In this document: piece by piece, positions 8,745-18,136 of the stretch
How positions within the stretch are numbered: the first letter of the stretch is position 1
Layout of the letters: each line of letters begins with the position of its first letter
NCBI RefSeq assembly: GCF_019285775.1
Contig: NZ_CP079105.1
Location: 2,046,001-2,110,000 of the forward strand
Reading direction: 5' to 3'
DNA length: 64,000 bases
Source of the DNA: Skermania piniformis
GTDB taxonomy: Bacteria; Actinomycetota; Actinomycetes; Mycobacteriales; Mycobacteriaceae
The notes under the pieces: generated by a model
What the model saw: the letters and a program-made list of their open reading frames with translations, nothing else
What the model was told of the DNA's origin: nothing
The model's database searches: none
Translations under genes and position numbers: made by a program

Positions 8745-8864
8745 CAGCGGAACGTTATCAAGTCGAAAAAAATTACCGAAACCCGGTATCCCACCCAATA
8801 ATCCGGATGCTTATCCGGCAAATACCCGGATTTTCCTCGGACCCCACTCTTTCGTTGCACCGGT
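8745..8864 (-). promoter_or_regulatory. AT-rich leader with repeated ATCCGG elements
   Basis: This 120-base gap is clearly less GC-rich than its surroundings. It has four related words: ACCCGGTAT at 8781-8789, the perfect palindrome ATCCGGAT at 8801-8808, TATCCGG at 8812-8818 and ACCCGGAT at 8824-8831. An A-run is at 8766-8772. It probably contains the FKBP-lipoprotein promoter reading leftward. Regulator unknown. Confidence 0.4.
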
Positions 8865-11800
8865 TCATTGCTCCAGCCGGCCCTCGGCCTCCAGATAGGC
8901 CGAACGCAGCCGATCGAGGGTCTCCGGCTTCGGTGCCGACCAGAGCTCGCGTTGCGCCGCCTCCAGCAGTCGTTCGGTGATCCCGTGCAGCGCCCAGGGG
9001 TTCGCCTGCTCCAGGAACTTCCGGTTGGCGTCGTCGAAGACGTATCGGTCGGTGAGCTGCTCGTACATCCAATCCGGCACCACACCGGTGGTCGCGTCGT
9101 AGCCGAACAGGTAGTCCACCGTCGCGGCCATCTCGAACGCCCCCTTGTACCCGTGCCGGCGCATCGCATCCAGCCAACGTGGATTGACCACGCGGGCGCG
9201 GAACACCCGCGCGGTCTCCTCGGCCAACGATCGGGTGCGCACCGTGTCCGGCCGGGTGCTGTCGCCGATGTAGGCCGCCGGATCGGCACCGGTCAGCGCG
9301 CGAACAGTGGCGATCATTCCGCCGTGGTACTGGAAGTAGTCGTCCGAGTCGGCGATGTCGTGCTCGCGGGTATCGGTGTTCTTCGCCGCGACCGCGATCC
9401 GGCGGTAGGCGGTCCGCATGTCCTCGGTGGCCGGCGCACCGTCCAACCCGCGGCCGTAGGCGAAGCCGCCCCACGCGGTGTACACCGCGGCCAGGTCGTC
9501 GTCGCTGCGCCACGACCTGGAGTCGATCAGCTGCAGCAGCCCGGCGCCGTAGGTGCCCGGTTTGGAGCCGAAGATCCGGGTGGTGGCGCGTCGCCGATCG
9601 CCGTGCTCGGCCAGGTCCGCCTGGATGTGCGCCCGGACGTAGTTCTGCTCGGCCGGTTCGTCCAGCGCGGCGACCAGCTGCACCGCGTCGTCCAACAACA
9701 CCACCACGTGCGGGAACGCATCCCGGAAGAAGCCGGAGATCCGCACCGTGACGTCGATCCGCGGCCGGCCCAGGTCGGCCGGTTCGATCGGTTCCAGGCC
9801 GGTGACCCGCCGAGACGCCTCATCCCAGAGCGGGCGCACCCCGAGCAGGGCGAACACCTCGGCGATGTCGTCGCCGGAGGTGCGCATCGCCGAGGTGCCC
9901 CACACCGACAACCCGACCGAACGCGGGTACTCGTCGTGGTCGGCCAGGTAGCGCGCGATCAGCGAGTCGGCCATCGCCTGGCCGGTATCCCAGGCGAGCC
10001 GGGACGGGATCGCCTTCGGATCCACCGAGTAGAAGTTGCGGCCGGTGGGCAGCACGTTGATCAGCCCGCGCAACGGGGAGCCGCTCGGCCCGGCCGGGAC
10101 GAACCCGCCGTCCAGCGCGTGCAACACCCGGCTCAGTTCGGCGTCGGTGCCGCGCAGCCGGGGCACCACTTCGGTGGCGGCGAACCGCAATACGTCGCGA
10201 ACCGCGGGGACCTCGGTGAGCCCGTCGACCGCGTCCGGCGACCAGCCGGCCGCCTGCAGGGCCGCGACCAGCTCGCGCGCCTGCTGCTCGACGTCGTCCA
10301 CCCGGGCCTTCGTCTCGGTGTCGTCCTCGGCCAAGCCGAGCGCCTCCCGCAACCCGGGCAGGTGTCGCTGCCCGGCCCAGAGCTGGCGGGCACGCAGCAT
10401 CGCCAACACCAGATCGACCTCGGCCGCACCGACCGGGGCCCGACCGAGAATGTGCAGCCCGTCCCGGATCTGCACGTCCTTGATTTCGCACAGCCAGCCG
10501 TCGACGTGCAACAGCATGTCGTCGAAGGCGTCCTCGTCCGGCCGCTCGGCCAAGCCCAGGTCGTGATCGAGCTCGGCGGCGCGCATCAGGGTCCAGATCT
10601 GTTGCCGGATCGCGGGTAGCTTCGCCGGGTCGAGCGCGGCGATGTTCGCGTATTCGTCGAGCAGCTGCTCGAGCCGGGCGATGTCACCGTAGGACTCGGC
10701 GCGAGCCATCGGCGGTACCAGATGGTCGACCAAGGTGGCGTGCGCCCGCCGCTTGGCCTGGGTCCCCTCCCCCGGGTCGTTCACCAGGAACGGGTAGATC
10801 AGCGGCAGGTTGCCCAGGGCGGCGTCGGTCGCGCAGTCGGCAGACATGCCGAGGGTCTTGCCCGGGAGCCATTCCAGATTGCCATGCTTGCCCAGGTGCA
10901 CGATCGCATCCGCGCCGAACCCGGCCGCGTCGGCGACCCAACGGTACGCAGCCAGGTAGTGGTGGGAAGGGGGCAGATCCGGGTCGTGATAGATCGCCAC
11001 CGGGTTCTCGCCGAACCCGCGCGGCGGCTGCACCATCAACACCACGTTGCCGAATTGCCGCGCGGCGATGACGATGTCGCCGTCCCGATGCCGGCTGCGA
11101 TCGACGAACAGCTCGCCCGGCGCCGCGCCCCAATGCTCGGTCATCCCGGCGCGCAGCGCCTGGGGCAGCGTGTCGAACCAGGCTCGGTAGTGGCCGGCCG
11201 GCACCCGAATCGGATTGGCGGCCAGCTGCTCCTCGGTCAACCAGTCCGGGTCCTGGCCGCCGGCGGCGATCAGCGCGTGGATCAGTTGATCCCCGTCGCA
11301 GGCGACGAACCCGGGGATCTCCGCCACCGGCCCGAGGTCGTAGCCGGCGTCGTGCAGGGCATGCAGGAGGGCGATCGCGCTCGCCGGCGTGTCCAGCCCG
11401 ACCGCGTTGCCGATCCGGGCGTGCTTGGTCGGGTACGCCGACAGCATCAGACAGATCCGGCGTTGCGCCGGCGGGATGTGCCGGAGCCGGGCGTGGGCGA
11501 CCGCGATCCCGGCGACCCGCGCCGCGCGCTCCGGATCGGGCAGGTAGGTCGGCAACCCGTCGGCGTCGAACTCCTTGAACGAGAACGGCACCGTGATGAT
11601 CCGACCGTCGAACTCGGGCACCGCGACCTGGGTGGCCACATCCAGCGGGGACAGCCCCTCGTCGGTGGCGGCCCACTTCTGTCGCGAGCTGGTCAGGCAC
11701 AACCCTTGCAGGATCGGAATGTCCAGATCGGCGAGGGCGCCGATGTCCCAGGCGTCGTCGGCGCCGCCGGCCGACGCGGTGGCCGGGGTGGCGCCGCCGG

Positions 11801-12440
11801 CGGCGAGCACGGTCACCAGCAGGGCGTCCGCGGCGCGCAACGTCGCGATCAGCTCCGGCTCGGCGGTGCGCAACGATGCGCAGTAGATCGGCAGCGCACG
11901 CGCTCCGGCGGTCTCGATCGCGGCGCACAGGGCCTCGATGTAGTCGGTGTTGCCGGCCAGGTGCTGCGCCCGGTAGTACAACACCGCCACCGTGGGTCCG
12001 ACCTCGGTTCCGGCCGGGCGGTCGAGGCGGCCCCAGGTGGGTGCGGCGATCGGGGGGGCGAAGCCGTGCCCGGTCAGCAGCACGGTGTCGGACAGGAACG
12101 CGTGCAGTTCGCGCAGGTTGTCCGGGCCACCTTGGGCGAGGTAGTTGTGTGCCTCGGCGGCGACCCCGACCGGCACGGTGGATTGCGCCATCAGTTCGGC
12201 GTCCGGGGCGAGCTCGCCGCTCACCGCGACCACCGGTAGCCCACTCGCGCGGACGGTGGCCAGTCCGTCGGTCCAGGCGCGGATTCCGCCGAGAATCCGG
12301 ACCACTACCAGCTCGGCGCCGTCGAGGAGCGCCGGCAGATCGGTCGGGAGTACCCGGGCCGGGTTGGCCAGTCGATAGTCGGCGCCAACGGCGCGCGCGC
12401 TGAGCAGGTCGGTATCCGAGGTGGACAGCAGCAGGATCAC
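8865..12440 (-). CDS. cobN: Cobaltochelatase large subunit CobN
   Basis: 1,191-residue large subunit of the ATP-dependent cobaltochelatase. With its AAA-type partner subunits it inserts Co(II) into hydrogenobyrinic acid a,c-diamide in the aerobic cobalamin pathway. The protein is full length for CobN/magnesium-chelatase H-type proteins. Family blocks include LGKHGNLEWLPGK in the middle and, near the C-terminus, NPRWLDAMRRHGYKGAFEM and the ending region with VFDDANRKFLEQANPWAL. The start is GTG, 11 bases after the CDF exporter gene, so the two are likely co-transcribed. The small chelatase subunits (CobS/CobT or ChlI/ChlD-like) are not in the window. The minus-strand orientation, with cobG diverging on the other side of the CDF gene, recalls Rv2062c/cobG of M. 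tuberculosis. Confidence 0.96.
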   Translation of the reverse strand: MILLLSTSDTDLLSARAVGADYRLANPARVLPTDLPALLDGAELVVVRILGGIRAWTDGLATVRASGLPVVAVSGELAPDAELMAQSTVPVGVAAEAHNYLAQGGPDNLRELHAFLSDTVLLTGHGFAPPIAAPTWGRLDRPAGTEVGPTVAVLYYRAQHLAGNTDYIEALCAAIETAGARALPIYCASLRTAEPELIATLRAADALLVTVLAAGGATPATASAGGADDAWDIGALADLDIPILQGLCLTSSRQKWAATDEGLSPLDVATQVAVPEFDGRIITVPFSFKEFDADGLPTYLPDPERAARVAGIAVAHARLRHIPPAQRRICLMLSAYPTKHARIGNAVGLDTPASAIALLHALHDAGYDLGPVAEIPGFVACDGDQLIHALIAAGGQDPDWLTEEQLAANPIRVPAGHYRAWFDTLPQALRAGMTEHWGAAPGELFVDRSRHRDGDIVIAARQFGNVVLMVQPPRGFGENPVAIYHDPDLPPSHHYLAAYRWVADAAGFGADAIVHLGKHGNLEWLPGKTLGMSADCATDAALGNLPLIYPFLVNDPGEGTQAKRRAHATLVDHLVPPMARAESYGDIARLEQLLDEYANIAALDPAKLPAIRQQIWTLMRAAELDHDLGLAERPDEDAFDDMLLHVDGWLCEIKDVQIRDGLHILGRAPVGAAEVDLVLAMLRARQLWAGQRHLPGLREALGLAEDDTETKARVDDVEQQARELVAALQAAGWSPDAVDGLTEVPAVRDVLRFAATEVVPRLRGTDAELSRVLHALDGGFVPAGPSGSPLRGLINVLPTGRNFYSVDPKAIPSRLAWDTGQAMADSLIARYLADHDEYPRSVGLSVWGTSAMRTSGDDIAEVFALLGVRPLWDEASRRVTGLEPIEPADLGRPRIDVTVRISGFFRDAFPHVVVLLDDAVQLVAALDEPAEQNYVRAHIQADLAEHGDRRRATTRIFGSKPGTYGAGLLQLIDSRSWRSDDDLAAVYTAWGGFAYGRGLDGAPATEDMRTAYRRIAVAAKNTDTREHDIADSDDYFQYHGGMIATVRALTGADPAAYIGDSTRPDTVRTRSLAEETARVFRARVVNPRWLDAMRRHGYKGAFEMAATVDYLFGYDATTGVVPDWMYEQLTDRYVFDDANRKFLEQANPWALHGITERLLEAAQRELWSAPKPETLDRLRSAYLEAEGRLEQ

Positions 12441-12451
12441 GCGATGGCAGC

Positions 12452-13384
12452 CTACTCGGCGGACCGGTAGACCCGGCCGTGCGGCTCGGCGCAGTGCGGC
12501 TCGGCTGCCGGCTGGTCGGCGTGGTCAACCTGCAGCGTGCTGTGCTCGATCGCGTACCGCTGGTGCAGGATGTCCGATACGCCGACGCGCACCGCGTGAC
12601 AATCGGCGGATTCCTCGACCAGCACGTGTGCCGACACGACCGCCCGCGCCGAGGTGATCTGCCAGACGTGCAGGTCGTGCACCTCGAGCACGCCGGGCAC
12701 GGCGGCCAGCGCGGTGCCCATCGTCTCCGGGTCCAGATGCTCCGGCGCCGCCTCCAGGAAGATCCGGCCGGAGGCGGTGACCAGCGCCCAGCCGGCCTTG
12801 ACCATCAGTGCCGCAACCACCAGCGCGGCGATCGCGTCCGCCCGGGACCAGCCGGTGAGCCAGACCACCGCGCCCGCCACTGCGGTCGCGATGAAGGCGT
12901 AGAGGTCGTTGAGGATGTGCTGGTAGGCACCTTCGACGTTGAGGCTGGACCGATCGGCTTGCCGGATGCACCAGGTGGCGGCCAGGTTCACGGCGATCCC
13001 GACCAGCGCGGTGACGAACACCAACGCTCCTTCGACCTCGGGTGGGGTGATCAGCCGCCGGATGCCCTCGTAGGTGAAGTAGGCGGCCAGCAGCAGCAGA
13101 CTGACCCCGTTCACGTGTGCGGACAGGATCTCGGCGCGCTGCAACCCGAAGGTGTAGCTGCCCTGTGCGGGGCGGGCCGCCAGCCGGATCGCGATCAGTG
13201 CGAGCACGATGGCGGCGGCGTCGGTGGTCATGTGCGCCGCGTCCGACAGCAGTGCCAGCGAGCCGGACAGCAGCCCGACCGCCACCTCGGCGGTCATGAA
13301 GCCGAGCAGCAGCGCGAGCGCCAGGCTCAGCCAACGCCGGTCGGCGTCGGCGCTGATGCCGTGATCGTGATGTTCGTGCGCCAT
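12452..13384 (-). CDS. Cation diffusion facilitator metal exporter (CzcD/ZitB type)
   Basis: 310-residue CDF transporter that would export Zn(II), Co(II) or a similar ion in exchange for protons. It begins with a His-rich metal-binding stretch (MAHEHHDHG), followed by about six membrane helices. The transport-site pairs are the DAAHMTTDA segment in helix II (HxxxD) and YQHILND in helix V. A cytosolic C-terminal domain (LEVHDLHVWQIT) follows, with a His/Cys-containing tail. ATG is preceded by GGGAGGTG. cobN follows 11 bases downstream, an arrangement that links metal efflux with cobalt insertion. A perfect palindrome lies 29 bases upstream of the start and is a likely operator. CDF specificity cannot be fixed from sequence, though context favours cobalt or zinc. 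Confidence 0.92.
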   Translation of the reverse strand: MAHEHHDHGISADADRRWLSLALALLLGFMTAEVAVGLLSGSLALLSDAAHMTTDAAAIVLALIAIRLAARPAQGSYTFGLQRAEILSAHVNGVSLLLLAAYFTYEGIRRLITPPEVEGALVFVTALVGIAVNLAATWCIRQADRSSLNVEGAYQHILNDLYAFIATAVAGAVVWLTGWSRADAIAALVVAALMVKAGWALVTASGRIFLEAAPEHLDPETMGTALAAVPGVLEVHDLHVWQITSARAVVSAHVLVEESADCHAVRVGVSDILHQRYAIEHSTLQVDHADQPAAEPHCAEPHGRVYRSAE

Positions 13385-13412
13385 GGCACCTCCCCTTCGT
13401 CGATTTATTGCA

Positions 13413-13424
13413 ACATGCGCATGT
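13413..13424. promoter_or_regulatory. 12-bp perfect palindrome upstream of CDF exporter, probable metal-sensor operator
   Basis: ACATGCGCATGT is a perfect palindrome in an otherwise AT-rich island (about 13401-13437) between the CDF gene and cobG. Its style (ATGC-GCAT core with AT flanks, TATATA beside it) resembles ArsR/SmtB-family operators such as those for NmtR, CmtR or KmtR. No ArsR gene is adjacent, so the regulator would act from elsewhere. Confidence 0.55.
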
Positions 13425-13477
13425 ATATACGTCAATGAGGACGGTGCACCACCGGCGGCGACTAGACTCGGCTGCCG

Positions 13478-14605
13478 ATGACCGACCCCGATCGCTGCCC
13501 CGGCGCGCTCACCCTGCACGACGCCGCGGACGGCCCGCTGGCCCGAGTCCGGCTGCCGGGCGGCCGGCTGGATCCGGCGCAGCTGGCGGCACTGGTCCTG
13601 GCTGCGGTCGAGTTCGGCAGCGGGAGTATCGAACTCACGTCGCGGGCGAATCTGCAGCTGCGTGCCGTCCGCGATCCCGCCGGGCTGGCCGAGCTGCTGA
13701 CCGGCGCCGGACTGCTGCCGTCGGCGACGCACGAGCGGGTGCGCAACATCGTCGCGTCCGCGCTGTCCGGCCGGGTCGGCGGGCGGGCCGACGTGCGTCC
13801 GCTGATCGACGAGCTGGACGCGGCGCTGTGTGGTACGCCCGAGTTGGCCCGGCTGCCCGGCCGCGTGCTGTTCGGGCTCGACGACGGCCGTGGCGACGTC
13901 GGTGCGCTCGGGCCGGACTTCGGGTTGTTCGCGGCCGGCGGCGGCGAGTTCGCCCTGCTGCTGGCCGGGGCCGACAGCGGGGTCCGGCTCGGCCGGGACG
14001 GGGTGGACCGGCTGATCGCCGCCGCGGCCGTGTTCGGCCGGATCCGGGACGGCGCGTGGCGGTTGGCCGACGTGCCGGACGGCGCAGCCCGGGTCTGCGC
14101 CGCGCTGGGCCTGGTCCCGAGCGCCGCTCCGGTCGGGCTACCGCCGGCGCCGGCGCCGGCGATCGGCTGGCTCCCGCAGGACGACGGCGCGGTCGCGCTC
14201 GGTGCGGGCCTGCGCTTCGGCACCCTGGACGCCGGCCTGGCCGAATTCGTCGTCGCCGTCGAGCACCCGATCGTGATCACGCCGGGCCGCGGCCTGATCC
14301 TGGCCGACCTGGCCGAACCGGTCGCCGACACCGTCCTGCGGGTGCTGGCGCCACTGGGCCTGATCTTCGACGCGGAGTCGCCCTGGTTACGGGTCAGCGC
14401 GTGCGCCGGGCAGCCCGGTTGTGGCAATGCGCTCGCCGACGTGCGCGGCGACGCGGTCGTCGCGGTGGAACGGGGTGACCACCCGGCCGGCCGGCAACAC
14501 TGGGCCGGATGCGCCCGCCGCTGCGGACGGCCGCCGGCGCCGGTGACCGACGTGGTCGCCACCGGCGCGGGCTATCGCATCGCCACCGACTCCGAGTCGG
14601 GGTAG
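13478..14605 (+). CDS. cobG: Precorrin-3B synthase CobG
   Basis: 375-residue monooxygenase of the aerobic cobalamin pathway. It converts precorrin-3A to precorrin-3B and is built like a sulfite/nitrite reductase half. Two ferredoxin-like repeats are visible. The C-terminal Cys set ACAGQPGCGN followed by GCARRCGRP supplies the [4Fe-4S]/siroheme-type ligands. The beta-strand pattern around IELTSRANLQLR is the usual sulfite-reductase ferredoxin-like half-domain. ATG start, divergent from the CDF/cobN operon with 93 bases between. Presence of CobG marks the oxygen-dependent route. cobH and cobIJ follow on the same strand after the convergent small gene at 14617-15120. Confidence 0.93.
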   Translation: MTDPDRCPGALTLHDAADGPLARVRLPGGRLDPAQLAALVLAAVEFGSGSIELTSRANLQLRAVRDPAGLAELLTGAGLLPSATHERVRNIVASALSGRVGGRADVRPLIDELDAALCGTPELARLPGRVLFGLDDGRGDVGALGPDFGLFAAGGGEFALLLAGADSGVRLGRDGVDRLIAAAAVFGRIRDGAWRLADVPDGAARVCAALGLVPSAAPVGLPPAPAPAIGWLPQDDGAVALGAGLRFGTLDAGLAEFVVAVEHPIVITPGRGLILADLAEPVADTVLRVLAPLGLIFDAESPWLRVSACAGQPGCGNALADVRGDAVVAVERGDHPAGRQHWAGCARRCGRPPAPVTDVVATGAGYRIATDSESG

Positions 14606-14616
14606 GCCGAGCCGGG

Positions 14617-15120
14617 TCAGCCCACCTCGCATGCGACGCCGTCGCCGTCCCGGTCCAGCTTCGCCCGGTAGCCCGGTTCGCCGAGGAACAGCGGCGCGGC
14701 ACCGGCGGCGCGAACTGCATCGCAGTCGCCGTAGTAGGTGGCGCCCCCGGACCTGGACGGCTCTGGAGTTTCGACGGTCGGCACGTCCACCAGGGGCGCG
14801 CGCGGGATCGTCACCGGCGGTGGGGCCGGTGCGACCGGAGCGGTGGTGCGGGTGGTCGACAGTACGGCGCTGGTGGATGACGGAGTGACACTCGTCGACT
14901 GCACGGCTGCCGGTACCGGCTCGGCCTCGTCCTGCGTTGCCTCGGGTAGCAGGCTGCCGCCGAGGAAGAACAGCGCCGTCGCAACCCCGGCGACGCGTGC
15001 GGCTTGCGTGCGGTTGTGCAGCCCGATCCGATCGAGCCGCCCGCGGATCACGCCGACCAGTGCGACGACCAGTATCGCAACCGCGGCGAGGACCAACACG
15101 CTACCCAATGCGGTCTTCAC
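14617..15120 (-). CDS. Membrane-anchored excalibur-domain protein
   Basis: 167-residue protein. Two hydrophobic segments occur near the N-terminus ([19 protein letters not shown], and [14 protein letters not shown] near residues 40-55). A Thr/Ser/Pro-rich linker of about 65 residues follows. The protein ends with an excalibur calcium-binding domain ([13 protein letters not shown], then [10 protein letters not shown]). Such domains bind calcium outside the cell in actinobacteria. GTG at 15120 is preferred because GGGGGAG precedes it and it leaves a clean first membrane segment. It lies convergent to cobG and divergent from cobH, so it interrupts the cob gene run. Function unknown; nothing links it to cobalamin. 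Confidence 0.8.
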   Translation of the reverse strand: MKTALGSVLVLAAVAILVVALVGVIRGRLDRIGLHNRTQAARVAGVATALFFLGGSLLPEATQDEAEPVPAAVQSTSVTPSSTSAVLSTTRTTAPVAPAPPPVTIPRAPLVDVPTVETPEPSRSGGATYYGDCDAVRAAGAAPLFLGEPGYRAKLDRDGDGVACEVG

Positions 15121-15269
15121 CGCACTCCCCCACAGTTCATTCTGATATTCCTTTACTCCGACAATGGATCTACCAGGGCTATCGGCGGGCAACCGGGGGT
15201 GGGTTACCACTCGGTCGTTCGACCGACATCGCGGATCGGGCTGTTCGGCGGCCGACTAGGGTAACCGGC

Positions 15270-15902
15270 ATGGCCGACTACATCCGGGACGGCGCCGCGA
15301 TCTATCGGCAATCGTTCTCGATCATCCGTGCGGAGGCCGACCTCCGCCGCTTCCCGGCCGACATCGCTCAGGTTGTGGTCCGGATGATCCATGCCTGCGG
15401 CCAGACCGATCTCGCCGCCGACATCGCGTTCTCGCCGGATGTGGTCGTCCGGGCGCGGGCCGCACTGGCAGGTGGCGCCCCGATCCTCTGCGATACCCGG
15501 ATGGTTGCCGCCGGGGTGACCCGCGCCCGCCTGCCGGCCGCCAACGAGGTGGTGTGCACCCTGCCCGACCCGCGGGTGGCCGAGTTGGCCGCGGCTCACC
15601 GAACCACCAGATCCGCTGCTGCGGTGGAGCTCTGGGCCGATCGGCTGGACGGTGCGGTGGTCGCCGTGGGTAACGCGCCGACCACGCTGTTCCACCTGCT
15701 GGAATTGCTTGCGGCCGGCGCGCCTCGGCCCGCGGCGGTGCTCGGCGGCCCGGTCGGCTTCGTCGGCGCGGTGGAATCCAAGCAGGCGTTGGTGAATTAC
15801 GGCCGCTCCTGCGGGCTGGAGTACCTGACCGTGCTGGGCCGGCGCGGCGGTAGTGCGATCACCGCTGCCGCGGTGAATGCGGTGGCGAGCGAGGTGGAAT
15901 GA
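15270..15902 (+). CDS. cobH: Precorrin-8X methylmutase CobH
   Basis: 210-residue enzyme that moves the C-11 methyl group to C-12, forming hydrogenobyrinic acid. The catalytic His lies in RMIHACG (His 41), matching His 43 of the Pseudomonas denitrificans enzyme. The segments [11 protein letters not shown] and [16 protein letters not shown] are family signatures. Starting at ATG 15270 gives the normal family length; upstream in-frame codons are spurious. Its stop overlaps the cobIJ start (ATGA, 15899-15902), so the two are translationally coupled. Confidence 0.95.
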   Translation: MADYIRDGAAIYRQSFSIIRAEADLRRFPADIAQVVVRMIHACGQTDLAADIAFSPDVVVRARAALAGGAPILCDTRMVAAGVTRARLPAANEVVCTLPDPRVAELAAAHRTTRSAAAVELWADRLDGAVVAVGNAPTTLFHLLELLAAGAPRPAAVLGGPVGFVGAVESKQALVNYGRSCGLEYLTVLGRRGGSAITAAAVNAVASEVE

Positions 15903-17392
15903 GCAGCGGCGAGGCGCGGCCCGGCAAGCTGTGGGGCGTCGGACTGGGACCGGGTGATCCGGAGCTGGTCACGGTGAAGGCAGCGCGGGTGATCGCCGCG
16001 GCGGATGTGGTCGCCTTCCACAGTGCCCGGCACGGCCGCAGCATCTCCCGCGGGATCGCCGCAGCGTACTTGCGGCCAGGCCAGCTCGAGGAGCACCTGA
16101 TCTATCCGGTGACGACCGAGACCACCGAGCATCCCGGCGGCTACAGCGGCGCGATCGAGGATTTCTATGTCGAGTCGGCCGAGCGGCTGGCCGCCCATCT
16201 CGCTGCCGGCCGGGACGTCGCACTGCTCGCCGCCGGCGACCCGCTCTTCTACAGCTCCTACATGCACATGCATCGCCGCCTGGCCGACCGGTTCGAGACC
16301 GAGATCGTCCCGGGGGTGACCGCGGTCGCCGCCGCTACGGCGGCGATCGGCGAACCGTTGGTGGAGGCCGACCAGGTGCTGACCGTGCTGTCCGGCACGC
16401 TGCCGCCGGACGAGCTCGCCGACCGGCTTCGGCACACCGACGCCGCTGCCGTCATGAAACTGGGTCGCACCTACCCGAACGTCCGACAGGCGCTCGCCGA
16501 CGCCGGCCGGCTCGACGAGGCCTACTACGTGGAACGGGCCAGTACCGACCGGGAACGGGTGCTGCCGGCCGGGGTGGTGTCCGACGCCGACGTCCCGTAT
16601 TTCGCCATCGCGATCGTCCCCGGCCGGGCGGTTTCCCGACCGGCCGCGGTCGGTGAGGTGGTGGTGGTCGGGCTCGGCCCGGGCGCCGACGACTGGACCA
16701 CTCCGGAGGTGCGCCGGGCCCTCGCCGCCGCCACCGACCTGGTCGGCTACACCACCTATCTCGCGCGAGTCCCGGTCCGGTCCGGGCAACGCCGGCACGC
16801 CAGTGACAATCGGGTCGAGGCGGAGCGGGCGACGATGGCGCTCGACCTGGCTGCCCGGGGCGCGCGGGTGGCGGTGGTCTCCTCCGGCGATCCCGGGGTG
16901 TTCGCGATGGCTGCGGCGGTGCTGGAGGAATCCGCCGACCCGCGCTGGTCCGAGGTGCCGGTGCGGGTGCTGCCCGGGATGACCGCCGCCAACGCGGTGG
17001 CCAGTCGGGTCGGGGCACCGCTGGGTCACGATTACGCGGTGATCTCGTTGTCGGATCGGCTCAAGCCGTGGGAGGTTGTCGCGCAAAGGATTTCGGCAGT
17101 AGCGGCGGCAGATATGGCGATCGCGATCTACAACCCGGCATCGCAGACCCGGACCTGGCAGGTCGAGGCGATGCGCGAACTGGTGCTCGAACACCGCACC
17201 GGCGACACCCCGGTGATCGTCGGCCGCGACGTCGGCGGGCCGACCGAATCGGTGCAGGTGCGCACCCTGGCAACCCTGGACCCCGCCGACGTGGATATGC
17301 GAACCCTGCTGATCGTCGGTGCCTCGACCACAGCGACGATCGACACTCCGGCGGGCCCGCGGGTGTACACCGCACGGCGCTACGCGCGCTGA
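15899..17392 (+). CDS. cobIJ: Fused precorrin-2 C20- / precorrin-3B C17-methyltransferase CobIJ
   Basis: 497-residue bifunctional SAM-dependent methyltransferase. The CobI half is residues 1-245, starting [13 protein letters not shown] with [10 protein letters not shown] in the middle. The CobJ half is about 255-497, starting [13 protein letters not shown] with [11 protein letters not shown] and YNPASQTR. CobI methylates precorrin-2 at C20; CobJ methylates at C17 with ring contraction. The same fusion is normal in mycobacteria (Rv2066), so it is not an oddity here. Start overlaps the cobH stop by four bases. It ends 13 bases inside the convergent cobK gene. Confidence 0.96.
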   Translation: MSSGEARPGKLWGVGLGPGDPELVTVKAARVIAAADVVAFHSARHGRSISRGIAAAYLRPGQLEEHLIYPVTTETTEHPGGYSGAIEDFYVESAERLAAHLAAGRDVALLAAGDPLFYSSYMHMHRRLADRFETEIVPGVTAVAAATAAIGEPLVEADQVLTVLSGTLPPDELADRLRHTDAAAVMKLGRTYPNVRQALADAGRLDEAYYVERASTDRERVLPAGVVSDADVPYFAIAIVPGRAVSRPAAVGEVVVVGLGPGADDWTTPEVRRALAAATDLVGYTTYLARVPVRSGQRRHASDNRVEAERATMALDLAARGARVAVVSSGDPGVFAMAAAVLEESADPRWSEVPVRVLPGMTAANAVASRVGAPLGHDYAVISLSDRLKPWEVVAQRISAVAAADMAIAIYNPASQTRTWQVEAMRELVLEHRTGDTPVIVGRDVGGPTESVQVRTLATLDPADVDMRTLLIVGASTTATIDTPAGPRVYTARRYAR

Positions 17393-18126
17393 ACTCCCCG
17401 TTGGGCCGCCAGCCAGTCGGCCGCGCCGGCAGCGTCGGTCACCACGGTCACCCCCGGCGGCGACGGTGGCCGGTCGACAAGCAGCACCGGGATCCCGGCG
17501 GCTCGCGCTGCGACGAGCTTGCCGGCCGCATGGGGACCACCGCTGTTTTTGCTCACCAGGAGCTCGATCCGGTGCCGGACCAGCAGCTCGGCGTCGTGCT
17601 CGACGGTGAACGGCCCCCGCTCGAGCAGTAGCTCGGCGTGTGCCGGCAACGGACCGTTCGGCGGGTCGATCGCGCGGATCAGAAACCAGGCGGCGGCGCA
17701 GCCGGCGAACTCCGCCACCCCTTGCCGGCCGATGGTCAGGAATACCCGCTCGTCGGCGATCCGGGCGGCCGCCGCGGTGAGCGAGGCCACCGATTCCCAA
17801 CGGTCGCCGGGCTGGGCGACCCAGGCCGGGCGGCGGACGAGCAGGGTCGGCAGCCGCACATCGGTGGCGGCCCGGATCGCATTCGTCGTGATCCGCGCCG
17901 CGAACGGGTGAGTGGCCACCACAACGACGTCGATGTCGTTGTCCCGCAACCAGTTGCGTAAGCCGGCCACCCCGCCGAAGCCGCCGACCCGCACCTCGCC
18001 GGCCGGCAGCTGCGGATCTCGTACCCGGCCGGCCAGCGAGGACACCACGTGATACCCGGGCCGGCCGGCCATTCGGCCGGCCAGCTCACGGGCCTCGGCG
18101 CTGCCGCCGAGCAGCAGAATCCTCAG
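17380..18126 (-). CDS. cobK: Precorrin-6A reductase CobK, apparent CTG start
   Basis: 248-residue NAD(P)H-dependent reductase of the macrocycle of precorrin-6A. The N-terminal strand and loop ILLLGGSAEARELAGR are the family's nucleotide-binding start. VVVATHPFAARIT and LVSKNSGG follow later. To include this essential strand, translation must begin at CTG 18126. No ATG, GTG or TTG exists in frame between the upstream stop and ATG 18072, and starting at 18072 would remove the first strand. A GGTGAG lies nine bases before the CTG. The stop of the upstream secreted-protein gene is 10 bases away, so coupled translation is possible. The 3' end overlaps convergent cobIJ by 13 bases. Confidence 0.88.
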   Translation of the reverse strand: MRILLLGGSAEARELAGRMAGRPGYHVVSSLAGRVRDPQLPAGEVRVGGFGGVAGLRNWLRDNDIDVVVVATHPFAARITTNAIRAATDVRLPTLLVRRPAWVAQPGDRWESVASLTAAAARIADERVFLTIGRQGVAEFAGCAAAWFLIRAIDPPNGPLPAHAELLLERGPFTVEHDAELLVRHRIELLVSKNSGGPHAAGKLVAARAAGIPVLLVDRPPSPPGVTVVTDAAGAADWLAAQRGVQRA

Positions 18127-18136
18127 GCCGACCGAC

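Noticed and set aside
17380-18072. cobK starting at ATG 18072
   Set aside because: This removes the first strand and Gly-rich loop of the reductase fold, which is plainly encoded just upstream in the same frame.
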